Below are positions 26,345 to 36,118 of a stretch of 64,000 nucleotides of DNA, piece after piece. The first letter of the stretch is position 1. Each line of letters starts with the position of its first letter. Location: the NCBI GenBank assembly GCA_018266755.1, contig JAFDZW010000001.1:335635-399634 (forward strand), read 5' to 3'. The position numbers and the translations under genes are program-made. Source of the stretch: Bacteroidota bacterium (GTDB lineage: Bacteria; Bacteroidota; Ignavibacteria; Palsa-1295). The notes beneath the pieces were generated by a model. That model saw only the letters and a program-made list of their open reading frames with translations. It had not been told where the DNA came from and did no database searches.

Positions 26345-26898
26345 TGCTGCTACTTCTCGGCTTGTTACTCCTGCAAGGATCCGTGCCCGCAACAACGGCG
26401 CCGGATTCTGTTAGTATTTTCGAACGGCACAAACCCTTCGGGGTCGTGCTTCGCACGGTACGAGATAGTGTGCACATGATCGACGACTCCTCGTATCAGA
26501 CCCTGCAGGTCGAGACGACGCCGTCGAAGCGATTTTCGAAGATCATGGTGCGCTTCGGTGTCTATCAGAATGGCAAACGTCTGTTCTTCGATCAGTGGCC
26601 GGCCGAGAGCTACTTCGAGGCCCGCGACAAACTCGCCGACACCGTCAAGTGGCGGCGATTGGAATACCTGATGAAAACCTTCTTCATCAACCAGAATTTT
26701 ACCAATAGCGGCGACGAACCGCTCGACTCGATCCTCTCGCGTACTGCTGCGGCCGAGATTGCGCCGGCAAGTGCGCAAGCACGAGAGTTCGATGCAGCGC
26801 CGCATCGTATTTTTTCGGTCTATGGCGGACGCGACCATCTCTACGCCATCACATGGCTGGGGTCGAAGCGACGGTTTGTGAAGGTCTGGAAGAACTAA
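26344..26898 (+). CDS. Hypothetical exported protein
   Basis: About 184 residues, starting at the ATG that overlaps the upstream TGA by one base. A strongly hydrophobic Leu-rich N-terminus (MLLLLGLLLLQGSVPA) is a signal peptide or anchor. The rest is a small alpha/beta domain (RFSKIMVRFGVYQNGKRLFF, YAITWLGSKRRFVKVW). Both this and the upstream lipoprotein carry paired Phe/Tyr-rich strands, but no named domain is recognised. The AddB-like gene starts 18 bp downstream. Confidence 0.6.
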   Translation: MLLLLGLLLLQGSVPATTAPDSVSIFERHKPFGVVLRTVRDSVHMIDDSSYQTLQVETTPSKRFSKIMVRFGVYQNGKRLFFDQWPAESYFEARDKLADTVKWRRLEYLMKTFFINQNFTNSGDEPLDSILSRTAAAEIAPASAQAREFDAAPHRIFSVYGGRDHLYAITWLGSKRRFVKVWKN

Positions 26899-26916
26899 CG
26901 CAGACAGAGTCTACCC

Positions 26917-29900
26917 GTGCAATACGCAAGCAACCATCCGGGTCTCGTACTTCCCGTTTCGTTCGAAGCGGAAGTCACGGCACGCGTACTCGCAGGGGAT
27001 CGGCGAAATTTTCTCTACATTGTACCGACGGCTGCCGAGGCGCGAGATCTGATCAACCGCATTACCGCTCTTTGCAGAGATCGTGCGCTGATGCTTCCGC
27101 ATATTCTCTCGCTCGGTGAATTCATCACTGCGCTGCGCACGGTCGTTCGGCCCCAATTACAATTGATCAGCGCCGGGCAGTCCGCCGCATTGATCGAGCT
27201 GTCGATCCGCGAACTCTTCGCTCGTGGAGCGCTGCACTATTTCGAAGAACGTTCGTCCGCGGGGCCTGGGCTGCCGCTATTCCAGGGGACGTTCGACGAG
27301 ATCGTCGCAGCCATTAACGGATTGAAAGAACAGGGTGTATCGGTCGAGCGGCTCGGCGAGTTGCTTGAACGCGCCCCGCAGGAGAATTCCGAACGGCGCA
27401 AATTGCAGGATATTCACGCTATCTATAGTGCATACACCGACCGTATCCGCGATTCGCTGGTCGATCTCTACGGACAATATTTCATCCTCATCGACCGTCT
27501 CGGTTTGCCGATCCGAAGCGGGGAGGATGCGAAAGCGCGCGAGTATGCCGCCTTTTTCCGGATGGCATTCCCGAATGTGCGCGACGTATTGATCGCACCG
27601 TTCATACGATTCACCGAACCGGCCCTCGACCTGTTGCTGCCGCTCGGATCGGTTGACGAATTGAATGTGACGTTCGCGCTCGACCGCGAGAACGTAAACC
27701 CCGAGCTATTCCGATTTCAGAATACGCTTGCCGATATTCTCGAAGAACGAGGCTTCGTGATTCAGGCTCGCGCTCATGGGCCGGCCGAAGGCATCGAGCA
27801 ATTTCGCAGTCATCTTCGGCGCTCGCTCTTTTCTCGTCGTGCGAGTGCGGATCCGTTCGATGCAAAGACCATGATCGCCGAGCATCGTGCAATTTCGATC
27901 GAAGCCGAGGTGCGCTTCGTCGCTCGGCAGGTGAAGCTGCTGTTGTCGGCTGACATGGCGCCCGAGATGAAACAGATCGCGATCGCATCGACCGATCAGG
28001 CGCTCTATGCTCCTCTTGTTCGCTCCGTCTTTGAGGAATATGGCATACCGGTGCAGCTCACGCATCGATCCATGCTTGCACAACTGCCGATCTATCATGC
28101 GTTCGAGTACCTACTCTCGCTCGCATTGTTCGGTCTGAGCAGACGCCGCGTTCGCTCGGTAGTCGAATCGCCGTACTTTACGATTCGCGACGCGCACGGC
28201 GAGCCGATCGACCGGCATGCGCTGCTGGCGGTGATGACGCGGCATCATCTGCCGCAGGGATCGGCAGAGTGGAGCTCGGAGATCGAAGAACTCATTGCAG
28301 ACGTCGAGTATCGGTTGACAATGGTCTTCGAGGACGAATTCGAGAGACGAACGCTCGAAGACGATCTGAGCGAACTTCGTCGTTCGCTGGCTCCCGTTCG
28401 GCGGCTCGAAGCGTTCATTGTTGCCGGACGTCAGCAGCGTACGCCGTCGGAATTCGTGCGGTTCGTTCGCGAGACGCTGCACGAACTCGATCTAGCGGGT
28501 TCGGTCGTTCGAACTGCCGATCTGATGCTTGGCGCCGGAGTGCTCGAAGAACAAACGCGCGCGCTGGCGGCGCTCGAATCGTTGCTCGACGAACTCGAAT
28601 CGCTCTGCGCAACGCTGGGGCTCGCGAACACGCCGCTCGAACTTGGGTTCTACCTCGAACGCTTACGCACAGCCTCGACTCGCGCACGCAGCGCCGAGCG
28701 CGCGGAGCCCGGCAGCGCAGTGATCGTGACGTCGTTCGATCAGCTCTATGGCAATGAATACGATCACGTCTTTTTGATGGGTTTGCGTGAAGGCTTATTC
28801 CCCCGGGCCTATCGTCGGGCGCTCTTTGCGCCGAAGGAGCATTCGAAGACCCACGACGTACATCTGGTCGAGCAACGATTTGAATTCTACCAGACGCTCG
28901 CTACCTTCCGAACGCACCTAACACTTTCGTGGCATACAGGCACCGAAGAGGGGACTCGGGCATATAATCGGTCGCTTGCACTCGATGCGTTGCGACGGGT
29001 AGTGCATTGCGACGAAGTCGTGGATACGAACACGACGGTATTGTCGCGGCCCGAATTCTATCGTCTTGCAGCAACCGCCGTTGCTTCCGGCTCTCCCGAG
29101 CAGCTCGAAGCGTTGCTCGCCGTTGCAACCGACGCAGGGTTGGATCAATCAACCGCTCGCACACTGCGTACATCCGAACGGGCGATCGTTGCCGCCGAAC
29201 AGATGCGCAGGCATGATGCTGCAAACGTGTTCTCCGGCGTTCTGCCAAAGTCGGATTTCGACAAGGAAGAGCGCGACCGATTGGATATATACCGCGATCA
29301 TGTGTATTCCATCACACAGCTTGAAACGTATGCGGCATGCGGATTCAAGTACTTCTGCCGGTATGTACTCGGGCTCTCGAAGACCCAGACGGAGATCGAA
29401 GACGGGCTCGATTCGCTGGAGAAAGGGACGATCGTTCATACGAGTCTCTTCCGATTGCTCGAACGCTTGCGCGAACGAGGGCTCAATCTTCGTACGATGG
29501 GCGCCGCGGCACTCGTGAACGCACGCGAAGTGATCGACGAACTCTATCCTGAGACGTCGCTCGAACGAATGCATCCCTTCGCACGGCTCGATCACGGTCA
29601 GTTACTCGGCGCAGGCGTCGAGGGTGCGAATGTCATCGAACGATTCATCCAAGCCGAGCAAGATTCCAAGCTTCAGTCGATCACGACGCAACCTCGGTAT
29701 TTCGAACTTGCATTCGGCCAGCGCGGAGCCGCCGAGCGAACCGAATATCCCGATCCGCATCCGCCGGTCGAGGTCGGAGGGATCAAACTTCGCGGAAAGA
29801 TCGACCGCATCGATATGGATGACGACGGCAACTTCGTGGTCATCGACTACAAGACGGGTTCGATGGCATCGCGTGCCGATATGGAACGAGGGATCAGTCT

Positions 29901-30285
29901 GCAACTGCCGCTCTATGTTCGTATCGCCGAAGATCTGCTTCGCGCACATCTCGGCGACGAAGCCGTTCGGGGTGTTGCAGCGCTGTATCACTCGCTCAAG
30001 GAGACCGACAAACCACGACAGTTCAGAATCGCACTCGAAGAGGCGATCGATTCCGGTGCGATCGAACCGACGAATATCAGAAAGAAATTTGCAAGCGTCG
30101 AGGAGTTAGAGGGCTTTATCGACACCGTCATTGGCTTCGCGCAACAGTATGTCGAGGGAATCGTGGAGGGACGGTTCCAACTGGTCCGTGCCGATCGCAA
30201 GGCCGCAACCTGCTCGCGGTGCGAGTTTCAGGCAGTCTGCCGTGTGGCCCAGGCCGAGGCGGATGGGGTGCTGCCTGTGTCCTAA
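26917..30285 (+). CDS. AddB-like helicase-nuclease protein with PD-(D/E)XK domain
   Basis: 1,122 residues. The C-terminus is a RecB-family nuclease with an iron-sulfur cluster: first cysteines in YAACGFKYFC, the H of GTIVHTSLF, the catalytic LRGKIDRID...VVIDYKTGS, and CSRCEFQAVC at the very end. The N-terminal helicase-like part lacks a P-loop where AddB has one (reads IVPTAAEARDL). Role by family: double-strand break end resection together with an AddA helicase, which is not in the window. GTG 26917 is the start; an upstream ATG lies in another frame. It closes the run that begins with rimO. Confidence 0.85.
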   Translation: MQYASNHPGLVLPVSFEAEVTARVLAGDRRNFLYIVPTAAEARDLINRITALCRDRALMLPHILSLGEFITALRTVVRPQLQLISAGQSAALIELSIRELFARGALHYFEERSSAGPGLPLFQGTFDEIVAAINGLKEQGVSVERLGELLERAPQENSERRKLQDIHAIYSAYTDRIRDSLVDLYGQYFILIDRLGLPIRSGEDAKAREYAAFFRMAFPNVRDVLIAPFIRFTEPALDLLLPLGSVDELNVTFALDRENVNPELFRFQNTLADILEERGFVIQARAHGPAEGIEQFRSHLRRSLFSRRASADPFDAKTMIAEHRAISIEAEVRFVARQVKLLLSADMAPEMKQIAIASTDQALYAPLVRSVFEEYGIPVQLTHRSMLAQLPIYHAFEYLLSLALFGLSRRRVRSVVESPYFTIRDAHGEPIDRHALLAVMTRHHLPQGSAEWSSEIEELIADVEYRLTMVFEDEFERRTLEDDLSELRRSLAPVRRLEAFIVAGRQQRTPSEFVRFVRETLHELDLAGSVVRTADLMLGAGVLEEQTRALAALESLLDELESLCATLGLANTPLELGFYLERLRTASTRARSAERAEPGSAVIVTSFDQLYGNEYDHVFLMGLREGLFPRAYRRALFAPKEHSKTHDVHLVEQRFEFYQTLATFRTHLTLSWHTGTEEGTRAYNRSLALDALRRVVHCDEVVDTNTTVLSRPEFYRLAATAVASGSPEQLEALLAVATDAGLDQSTARTLRTSERAIVAAEQMRRHDAANVFSGVLPKSDFDKEERDRLDIYRDHVYSITQLETYAACGFKYFCRYVLGLSKTQTEIEDGLDSLEKGTIVHTSLFRLLERLRERGLNLRTMGAAALVNAREVIDELYPETSLERMHPFARLDHGQLLGAGVEGANVIERFIQAEQDSKLQSITTQPRYFELAFGQRGAAERTEYPDPHPPVEVGGIKLRGKIDRIDMDDDGNFVVIDYKTGSMASRADMERGISLQLPLYVRIAEDLLRAHLGDEAVRGVAALYHSLKETDKPRQFRIALEEAIDSGAIEPTNIRKKFASVEELEGFIDTVIGFAQQYVEGIVEGRFQLVRADRKAATCSRCEFQAVCRVAQAEADGVLPVS

Positions 30286-30440
30286 GATACTGGCTACGCG
30301 TTTCTCCTACCATACACCTCTCGTTGCATTCCTCTCCTCTTCGCGCATCCGTGTAGTCGTGCCCCAAATACTGCAATAGTCCATATACTCTGCAATGAGG
30401 TGCTGACTGAGTGTTATATGGTCATGCTCAACAACGCCCT

Positions 30441-30523
30441 GTTATTCTGAGCGAAGCGAAGAATCCCTGCGGCGGAGCCTCACTGCGTTTCATCGAGGGA
30501 TTCTTCGCTTCGCTCAGAATGAC
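30441..30523. repeat. Interspersed inverted repeat, copy B
   Basis: An 83-bp near-perfect hairpin: GTTATTCTGAGCGAAGCGAAGAATCCC on the left pairs with GGGATTCTTCGCTTCGCTCAGAATGAC on the right around the CGGAGCCTCACTGCGTTTCATC core shared with copy A at 20633. The remainder of the gene-free stretch 30286-30662 shows nothing I can name. Confidence 0.88.
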
Positions 30524-30662
30524 GTCTTCATAGACTGTGCAAACGGAGCCACTCGTCTTCAATCCGAGCGGCATTTTTTGGTCCGTTTTTTGTTGCACCC
30601 TAACTGACGCCGGTGCCCGTGGCCCGTGTTCCCTGTGAACTGTATTGATCATTACGAGTTGC

Positions 30663-33242
30663 ATGAAAGTATCCACCCCTATCCGTTCCGTGCTGACGGT
30701 TGCATTGTTCGTGCTCGTTGGCGCGAATGTATTGGCACAGCAGCCCCAATCGTTTGAAGCAAGTCTGTTCCGTCGCACCGTTGCACCGGCTTTGAATGCC
30801 GGAGCGCCGTTTCCAGCCGACGCCGGTTTTTTCACCATCGATCCGTATGTATTCGGACAAGCCGCGCAGTATGCGCCACCCGTTTCGCGTATCGAGAACT
30901 TCCCGCTTGGCTCAGGCACGGTCACGTTGAGCGTTTCGCAGTTCGAGGCGACGACACGCGATGCGAAGATTGTCGGCCGAACGGCAACGGGCGATATCCC
31001 GCTTGCATTGCCCGCGCATGTGCTCTTGCGAGGTGAAGTCGACGGACGAAGCGGCTCCCACGTGTACCTCGCCGTCTTCGACAAGATGGTACTCGGGTAT
31101 GTCGAGCTTGTGAATGCGGACGGTTCGAGCACTCGCTATCTCGTCCAACCCGTCTCCCAGAGCGGGGAAGCTGCGACAACGATGATCTGTTATGCGCAGA
31201 ATGCGATCGACCGTACGCACGACGCGTCGGCGAAATGGATCTGCGGCACGGAAGAACTTCCGGGTAACTTCAAAGCTCTCGATCGTATCGCTGCCGATAT
31301 CGCCGCACCGGCCGACCCGCTCCACAATGCGAGTGTGCAGGCCAAGAACGTCCGGGTCGCAAAAGTCGATATCGAATGCGACTACAGATACTACCAGGAT
31401 TTCAAGAACGATACGTCGAAGGCGCTTGCGTATGCCCTTGCGACGCTTGCTGCGTCGAGCGATATTTACGTTCGCGATCTTAATGCCGCGCTCGTATCGC
31501 AGTATTTGAAACTGTGGATCACGAACGATCCGTATCGCAACGAATCGGACACGACGATCAACGCCACGCTCGACAGTTGGACCAACTCGAACGATCTTCC
31601 GTCGGATAACCGTGCGGGCGCCATCTTACTGAGCGGCTGGAAGGGCATCGGAGGTCTGGCATGGCTCGGGACGATCTGCAGCGTAAACTCCGGTCTCGAC
31701 CACGGGTACTGTGTCTGCGGTACGAACGATAATGTCACCTATCCCCGCGACGGCTTTGTGTGGGATGTCGATGTCGTTTCGCACGAGTTTGGCCACGTCG
31801 TCGGATCGCCGCATACGCACAGTTGTTTCTGGAATCCGGCGATTGACTCCTGCTATCCGGCAGAAGGCAACTGCTTCAGCGGCACTGTGCCCACAACCGG
31901 TACGATCATGAGCTATTGCCACTTGACGAGCGGCGGTGTGATCCTCAAATTCCACACGCGCAACATCCCGAAGATGCTGCAGTGGCTGCAGGCGGCGACC
32001 TGCCTCGTCAATGAGCAGTTGCCCCAAGCAAATGCGGGCCCGGATGCGTATGTCTGTGGGACGGACTCGGCAACCGTTTCCGGCTCCGGCCAATTCGGCA
32101 CTCCGCCCTATGTGTATTCCTGGCGGAATATGCGTACGAACTTCATCGTGGGCTCCGATCCGTCGTTCAAGATCAAACCGAATGCAACGACGACCTATGT
32201 ACTGACGCTCACGGATGCCAACAATCTGCGCACTTACGATACGATGGTCGTAAATATCGATCAGCTCAAAGCGGTCACCGGAGGAAGCCTGACGGTGTGC
32301 GGCGCAGGGCAGATCAATCTGCACGGCACGACGATTGGCGGATTCGGTGCGACGAAGAAAGGATATACATACAAGTGGGTCGAAAAGACGAGCGGCACGA
32401 TCATGGGAGTCGATTCCGTGATTACGGTGCCGGTGAGCGCAACGACGACGTACACCTTCACCGCGATGGATTCGGTCGGATGTTCGTCGAGCGCGGATCT
32501 GATCGTGACGGTCGCTCCGAAGCCGGTGTGTACGGTCAACTATAGCGGACCGCTCACCGTCTGCGAGAACGACTCCGTCCAGATCGACGCTGGCAGCGGA
32601 TTCAAGACGTACCTCTGGTTGAAGAACGGCTCGTCCGTTGGCGTCACCACCCAGAAGTATTGGGTCAAGGCCGCCGGTTCGTATTCGTGCCTGGTCACGA
32701 ATACGGGTCAGGGATGCGAGGATACGTCGAATGCGATCGCATTCACGAAACTCACCGCGCCGACCAGACCGACGATCACACAAACGGGGAATACGTTGAA
32801 TTGCCCGACCTCGGTCGAGTATGCATCGTATCAGTGGTATAAGTCCGGCTCGCTGATCTCCGGCGCGACGAACCCGACGTTTACGCCGACCTCGAACGGG
32901 CAGTACTTTGTGATCGTCACCGGGACGAACGGCTGCGAGTCGCGTTCGAACACGCTGAGCGTGACTTCCGGCGTTATCACGAAGGAGTTGGACGAACACA
33001 TTTCGATCTATCCGAATCCGGCCTCGAACGAGTTGGTATTGGAATGGAACGATGTTCCGGCGTCGACGCTGATGGTGTCGGTCACTGACGCGCTCGGGAA
33101 AACCGTGCTTGCCGGAAAGCGCGTGTCGATCGGTTCGTCGAGTATTTATACGCTCGATCTTCGTTCGCTGTCGTCCGGTACGTATGTGTTGCACTACGAC
33201 TTCGGGTTCGGCGAGGGCACACGCAAGTTCGTCAAGCAGTAA
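30663..33242 (+). CDS. T9SS-exported metzincin zinc metalloprotease
   Basis: About 859 residues from ATG 30663. Signal peptide ends VLAQ. A propeptide-like region precedes a reprolysin-type catalytic domain with HEFGHVVGSPH (His 374, 378, 384 as zinc ligands, Glu 375 as base) and a Met-turn in GTIMSYCHL, with several cysteines nearby (CFWNPAIDSC). Ig/PKD-like repeats follow (YVCGTDSATVSGSG, LTVCGAGQI, LTVCENDSVQIDAGSG, YQWYKSGSLISGATN). The T9SS domain has SIYPNPASNELVL, VTDALGKTV and FGEGTRKFVKQ. Predicted secreted protease, self or substrate cleaving; substrate unknown. Confidence 0.92.
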   Translation: MKVSTPIRSVLTVALFVLVGANVLAQQPQSFEASLFRRTVAPALNAGAPFPADAGFFTIDPYVFGQAAQYAPPVSRIENFPLGSGTVTLSVSQFEATTRDAKIVGRTATGDIPLALPAHVLLRGEVDGRSGSHVYLAVFDKMVLGYVELVNADGSSTRYLVQPVSQSGEAATTMICYAQNAIDRTHDASAKWICGTEELPGNFKALDRIAADIAAPADPLHNASVQAKNVRVAKVDIECDYRYYQDFKNDTSKALAYALATLAASSDIYVRDLNAALVSQYLKLWITNDPYRNESDTTINATLDSWTNSNDLPSDNRAGAILLSGWKGIGGLAWLGTICSVNSGLDHGYCVCGTNDNVTYPRDGFVWDVDVVSHEFGHVVGSPHTHSCFWNPAIDSCYPAEGNCFSGTVPTTGTIMSYCHLTSGGVILKFHTRNIPKMLQWLQAATCLVNEQLPQANAGPDAYVCGTDSATVSGSGQFGTPPYVYSWRNMRTNFIVGSDPSFKIKPNATTTYVLTLTDANNLRTYDTMVVNIDQLKAVTGGSLTVCGAGQINLHGTTIGGFGATKKGYTYKWVEKTSGTIMGVDSVITVPVSATTTYTFTAMDSVGCSSSADLIVTVAPKPVCTVNYSGPLTVCENDSVQIDAGSGFKTYLWLKNGSSVGVTTQKYWVKAAGSYSCLVTNTGQGCEDTSNAIAFTKLTAPTRPTITQTGNTLNCPTSVEYASYQWYKSGSLISGATNPTFTPTSNGQYFVIVTGTNGCESRSNTLSVTSGVITKELDEHISIYPNPASNELVLEWNDVPASTLMVSVTDALGKTVLAGKRVSIGSSSIYTLDLRSLSSGTYVLHYDFGFGEGTRKFVKQ

Positions 33243-33273
33243 GCGCGGCATATCGGAAGAATTCACCGAGATA

Positions 33274-33309
33274 ACCCCGCGCTCTCTATGCGCGGGGTTG
33301 TTCGTTTAT
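33274..33309 (+). terminator. Rho-independent terminator
   Basis: A perfect 10-bp stem, AACCCCGCGC with GCGCGGGGTT, around a 7-nt loop, followed by GTTCGTTT. It lies 31 bp after the metalloprotease gene and separates it from ptsI. Confidence 0.85.
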
Positions 33310-33483
33310 AGGCGTTTGGACGATCGTTACGAAATTCAGAATTCGATTTGCTTGAGGTCAGGGCTTACGCGGAGTATTCGCTGTATAGTATGCGCGCAGG
33401 TGAATATAGAATGCCCCTGATTTCCCCGGAAGAAACTTCCTGTTCGAATCGTTGTATATTGACACATAATTAACCCACACTCG

Positions 33484-35289
33484 GTGCTTCGATATACCGG
33501 AATCGCTGCTAACGGCGGGATCGCCATCGGTCCGGCCTATCACTTCAACCGCTCGTTGATCGTGGCGGAGGATCGCGAGCTCGACCCAAGCGAGACCGAC
33601 GCGCAGGTCGCGCAGTTCGATTATGCGATCGAACGAGCGAAGATCGAGATCGAGAAAGTCTCGGCGCTCGCAGCACAAAAAGCCGGCGCACAGGCGAGCG
33701 CGATCTTCGAGGCACAGAAAATGATGCTCGACGATGTGCATGTGCTCTCGACGATTCGCCACCGTATCCGTGCCGAGCACAAGACGGCCGCCTACGTCGT
33801 CGATAGTGAGTTCTCGCATCATCAACACTTTTTGCAAACGAGCGAAAGCCCGCTCTTGCGCGAACGCGCGGACGACGTCGAGGACATCAAACAGCGTCTG
33901 CTGCGCCATCTGATCGAGAAACAGAAGATCGTCTCGAAGCTCGATCATCCGGCAATCGTCGTCGCCGAGATGCTGACCCCTGCCGATACGATCCTCTTTG
34001 CCAGGCACGAACTGCTCGGCTTTGCGACCGACGCGGGCGGCTCGACGAGCCACGTATCGATCCTCTCGCGCTCGCTGAATCTTCCGGCCATCGTGGGCTT
34101 GCGCGGTGCGGCAGCGCATATCGAAACGGGCGACATCGTGATTGTCGACGGCTTCACGGGCGAGCTTTTCGTCACGCCGGACGATGCAACGCTGGCGAAA
34201 TACCGTACAAAGCTCTCGGAGTCGATCAAGGAAAAACGTGCGCGTGTTGCGGCCGTCCGTCGCGATGGCAGCGAACCGCCGCTGACGACCGACGATAAAC
34301 AGATCGTCGTGAACATGAACATGGAGCTGATCAGCCCCGAAGCGGTGGACGAAGCGGCAAAGATATCACGAGTGAAAGGAAAGGCGGTGCGAGGGTTGGG
34401 CCTCGTCCGCACCGAGCACTTTCTGACGGCGAACGACGAGATCCCGACCGAAGAAGAGCAGACACGCATCTACACGGACCTTGCATCGCATTTCGCACCG
34501 GCGCCGATCACGATCCGCACATTCGATATCGGCGGCGATAAGCTTATCGGCGGTGGGTTCCGCGAGAAGAACCCGTTCCTCGGCTGGCGCGGCATCCGGA
34601 ATCTGCTCGACCAACCGGACATCCTGACGGCCCAGCTTCGCGCCTGCCTGCGCGCATCGGCGGTGGGGAAAGTGAAGTTGCTATTTCCGATGGTCACGAC
34701 CATCGACGAACTCGAACGAACACTGCTTTATCTCGAAGCGGCGAAAGCCGATCTTCGCTCGACGGGCGAACCGTTCGACGAAGACATCAAATTCGGTGTA
34801 ATGATCGAAGTACCGGCGGCCGCGTTGCAAGCGGCAGCGTTCGCCGCGAGATGCGATTTCCTTTCGATCGGCTCGAACGACCTGACGCAGTACACGCTCG
34901 CCGTGGATCGGGGCAACGAGTTTATCGCGCATCTCTTCGATGAGTTGCATCCGGCGGTGCTTCGCCTGATCGCCATGACCGTCAAAGAAGCGCACTTGCG
35001 GAAAAAGCCGGTATCGCTGTGCGGCGAGATGGGCGGGAAGACCGGCGCACTGCCATTTATCGTCGGCCTCGGCATCGACGAGATTTCGGTAGCGCCGAAC
35101 AAAGTCGAGCACATGTCGTCTCTGATTCGCAAACTAAGCTACCGTGAAACCAGAGCGCTGACGCATCGCGTGCTGTCGGATTTTCAGACCCTCCCCGAGC
35201 TTAAGCGCAGCCTCTATCGCTTTTTGGCAAAGCGCAAACTCCAATCGGAATTCCTGACCGAAGCGCAGATCGAAGCGCTTACGACGTAA
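33484..35289 (+). CDS. ptsI: Phosphoenolpyruvate-protein phosphotransferase (PTS enzyme I)
   Basis: 601 residues. It transfers phosphate from PEP to HPr (encoded at 5.7 kb). The phosphorylated His is residue 190 in GGSTSHVSILSRSL, and the C-terminal PEP-binding barrel shows IRTFDIGGDK, MIEVPAAA, SIGSNDLTQY and the active Cys in SLCGEMGG. It lacks the N-terminal GAF domain of PtsP. The start is GTG 33484. Its 3' end overlaps the convergent rmlD-like gene by 11 bp. HPr and enzyme I are unlinked and no EII component is seen. Confidence 0.94.
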   Translation: MLRYTGIAANGGIAIGPAYHFNRSLIVAEDRELDPSETDAQVAQFDYAIERAKIEIEKVSALAAQKAGAQASAIFEAQKMMLDDVHVLSTIRHRIRAEHKTAAYVVDSEFSHHQHFLQTSESPLLRERADDVEDIKQRLLRHLIEKQKIVSKLDHPAIVVAEMLTPADTILFARHELLGFATDAGGSTSHVSILSRSLNLPAIVGLRGAAAHIETGDIVIVDGFTGELFVTPDDATLAKYRTKLSESIKEKRARVAAVRRDGSEPPLTTDDKQIVVNMNMELISPEAVDEAAKISRVKGKAVRGLGLVRTEHFLTANDEIPTEEEQTRIYTDLASHFAPAPITIRTFDIGGDKLIGGGFREKNPFLGWRGIRNLLDQPDILTAQLRACLRASAVGKVKLLFPMVTTIDELERTLLYLEAAKADLRSTGEPFDEDIKFGVMIEVPAAALQAAAFAARCDFLSIGSNDLTQYTLAVDRGNEFIAHLFDELHPAVLRLIAMTVKEAHLRKKPVSLCGEMGGKTGALPFIVGLGIDEISVAPNKVEHMSSLIRKLSYRETRALTHRVLSDFQTLPELKRSLYRFLAKRKLQSEFLTEAQIEALTT

Positions 35290-36118
35290 CACCGATGTTC
35301 GTCGCGTAGGCGTCGATCATGCGGTGCAGCACAGACGTCACATCGTCGGGCTTGATCAATCGTTCGAATCGCTCGTCATAGAGTACCGTATCCACTCGTT
35401 TGGGTTTGTGGAAGCTGTCGAGCTCGGACTTCGTCAGCGGCTTCGGCTCCTTGCGCAACCCTGCTTCGGCGAGCATCTTTCCGATCGTGAACGGCGTCGT
35501 GACGCCTTTGTCGTAGATATTCCAGATGCCCGTCCAATCCACGCCGTCGAGGAGGTAGCGTACGGTCTTGGTAATGATCTCGATGCTCGAGACCGAGTTA
35601 GGCGTATCGATGAGCCCTTCGTATGCGCAGAGTTTCGTAAGCGTGCTGCGCGGCGAAGGGTTATGCGAAAATACTTGGCGCGGTCGCAAGATCGCCACAC
35701 CGCCTGGGTCGCGTTGCAGCAGCAGCGCGTCGCACGATGCCTTGGTCCAGGAGTAATACGCTGCCGGCGTCGGCGCTGACGCCGGAGTGAACGGCTTGCC
35801 GTTCTCGTCGTAGGGGCCATCCCACACGCAGCCACTTGAGAAGTGCAAATAGCGCGGACGATGCTTCATGCGCTGGATGCGCAGATAAAGCTCGAGAGGC
35901 GCTTCGACGTTCGAGCGAAATGCTTCTCGTGCGTGATCCTCGCACCATCGCAGATCGGTGCGGCCCGCCGCGTTGATCACGACATCTGGCGAGAGCCGTT
36001 CGAGCGCGTCGCTCGAGAGGTCCGCAATATCGTGAGCCCACTGGGTAATTTCGTGCGTATGCAGCGCATCGAAGAGCGCCGAGCCGATTTGTCCTTTGCC
36101 GATAATTACGATCTTCAT
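35279..36118 (-). CDS. RmlD-like dTDP-4-dehydrorhamnose reductase / SDR family protein
   Basis: About 279 residues from the ATG at 36118; the frame is open upstream to 36460 but that part is antisense to rmlB. It has the Rossmann motif IGKGQIGSALF, the VVINAAGRTD strand, and the catalytic YSWTK (YxxxK). The RmlD substrate-binding family is the best fit, completing sugar nucleotides made by rmlA and rmlB; substrate may not be rhamnose, as rmlC is absent from the window. The start overlaps the stop of rmlB by 4 bp (ATGA). Confidence 0.85.
   Translation of the reverse strand: MKIVIIGKGQIGSALFDALHTHEITQWAHDIADLSSDALERLSPDVVINAAGRTDLRWCEDHAREAFRSNVEAPLELYLRIQRMKHRPRYLHFSSGCVWDGPYDENGKPFTPASAPTPAAYYSWTKASCDALLLQRDPGGVAILRPRQVFSHNPSPRSTLTKLCAYEGLIDTPNSVSSIEIITKTVRYLLDGVDWTGIWNIYDKGVTTPFTIGKMLAEAGLRKEPKPLTKSELDSFHKPKRVDTVLYDERFERLIKPDDVTSVLHRMIDAYATNIGVTS

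Noticed and set aside
33430-33484. tRNA-like TTCGAATC motif and TTGACA hexamer before ptsI
   Set aside because: No cloverleaf could be drawn around the TTCGAATC, and the TTGACA has no -10 element at a usable distance from the start.
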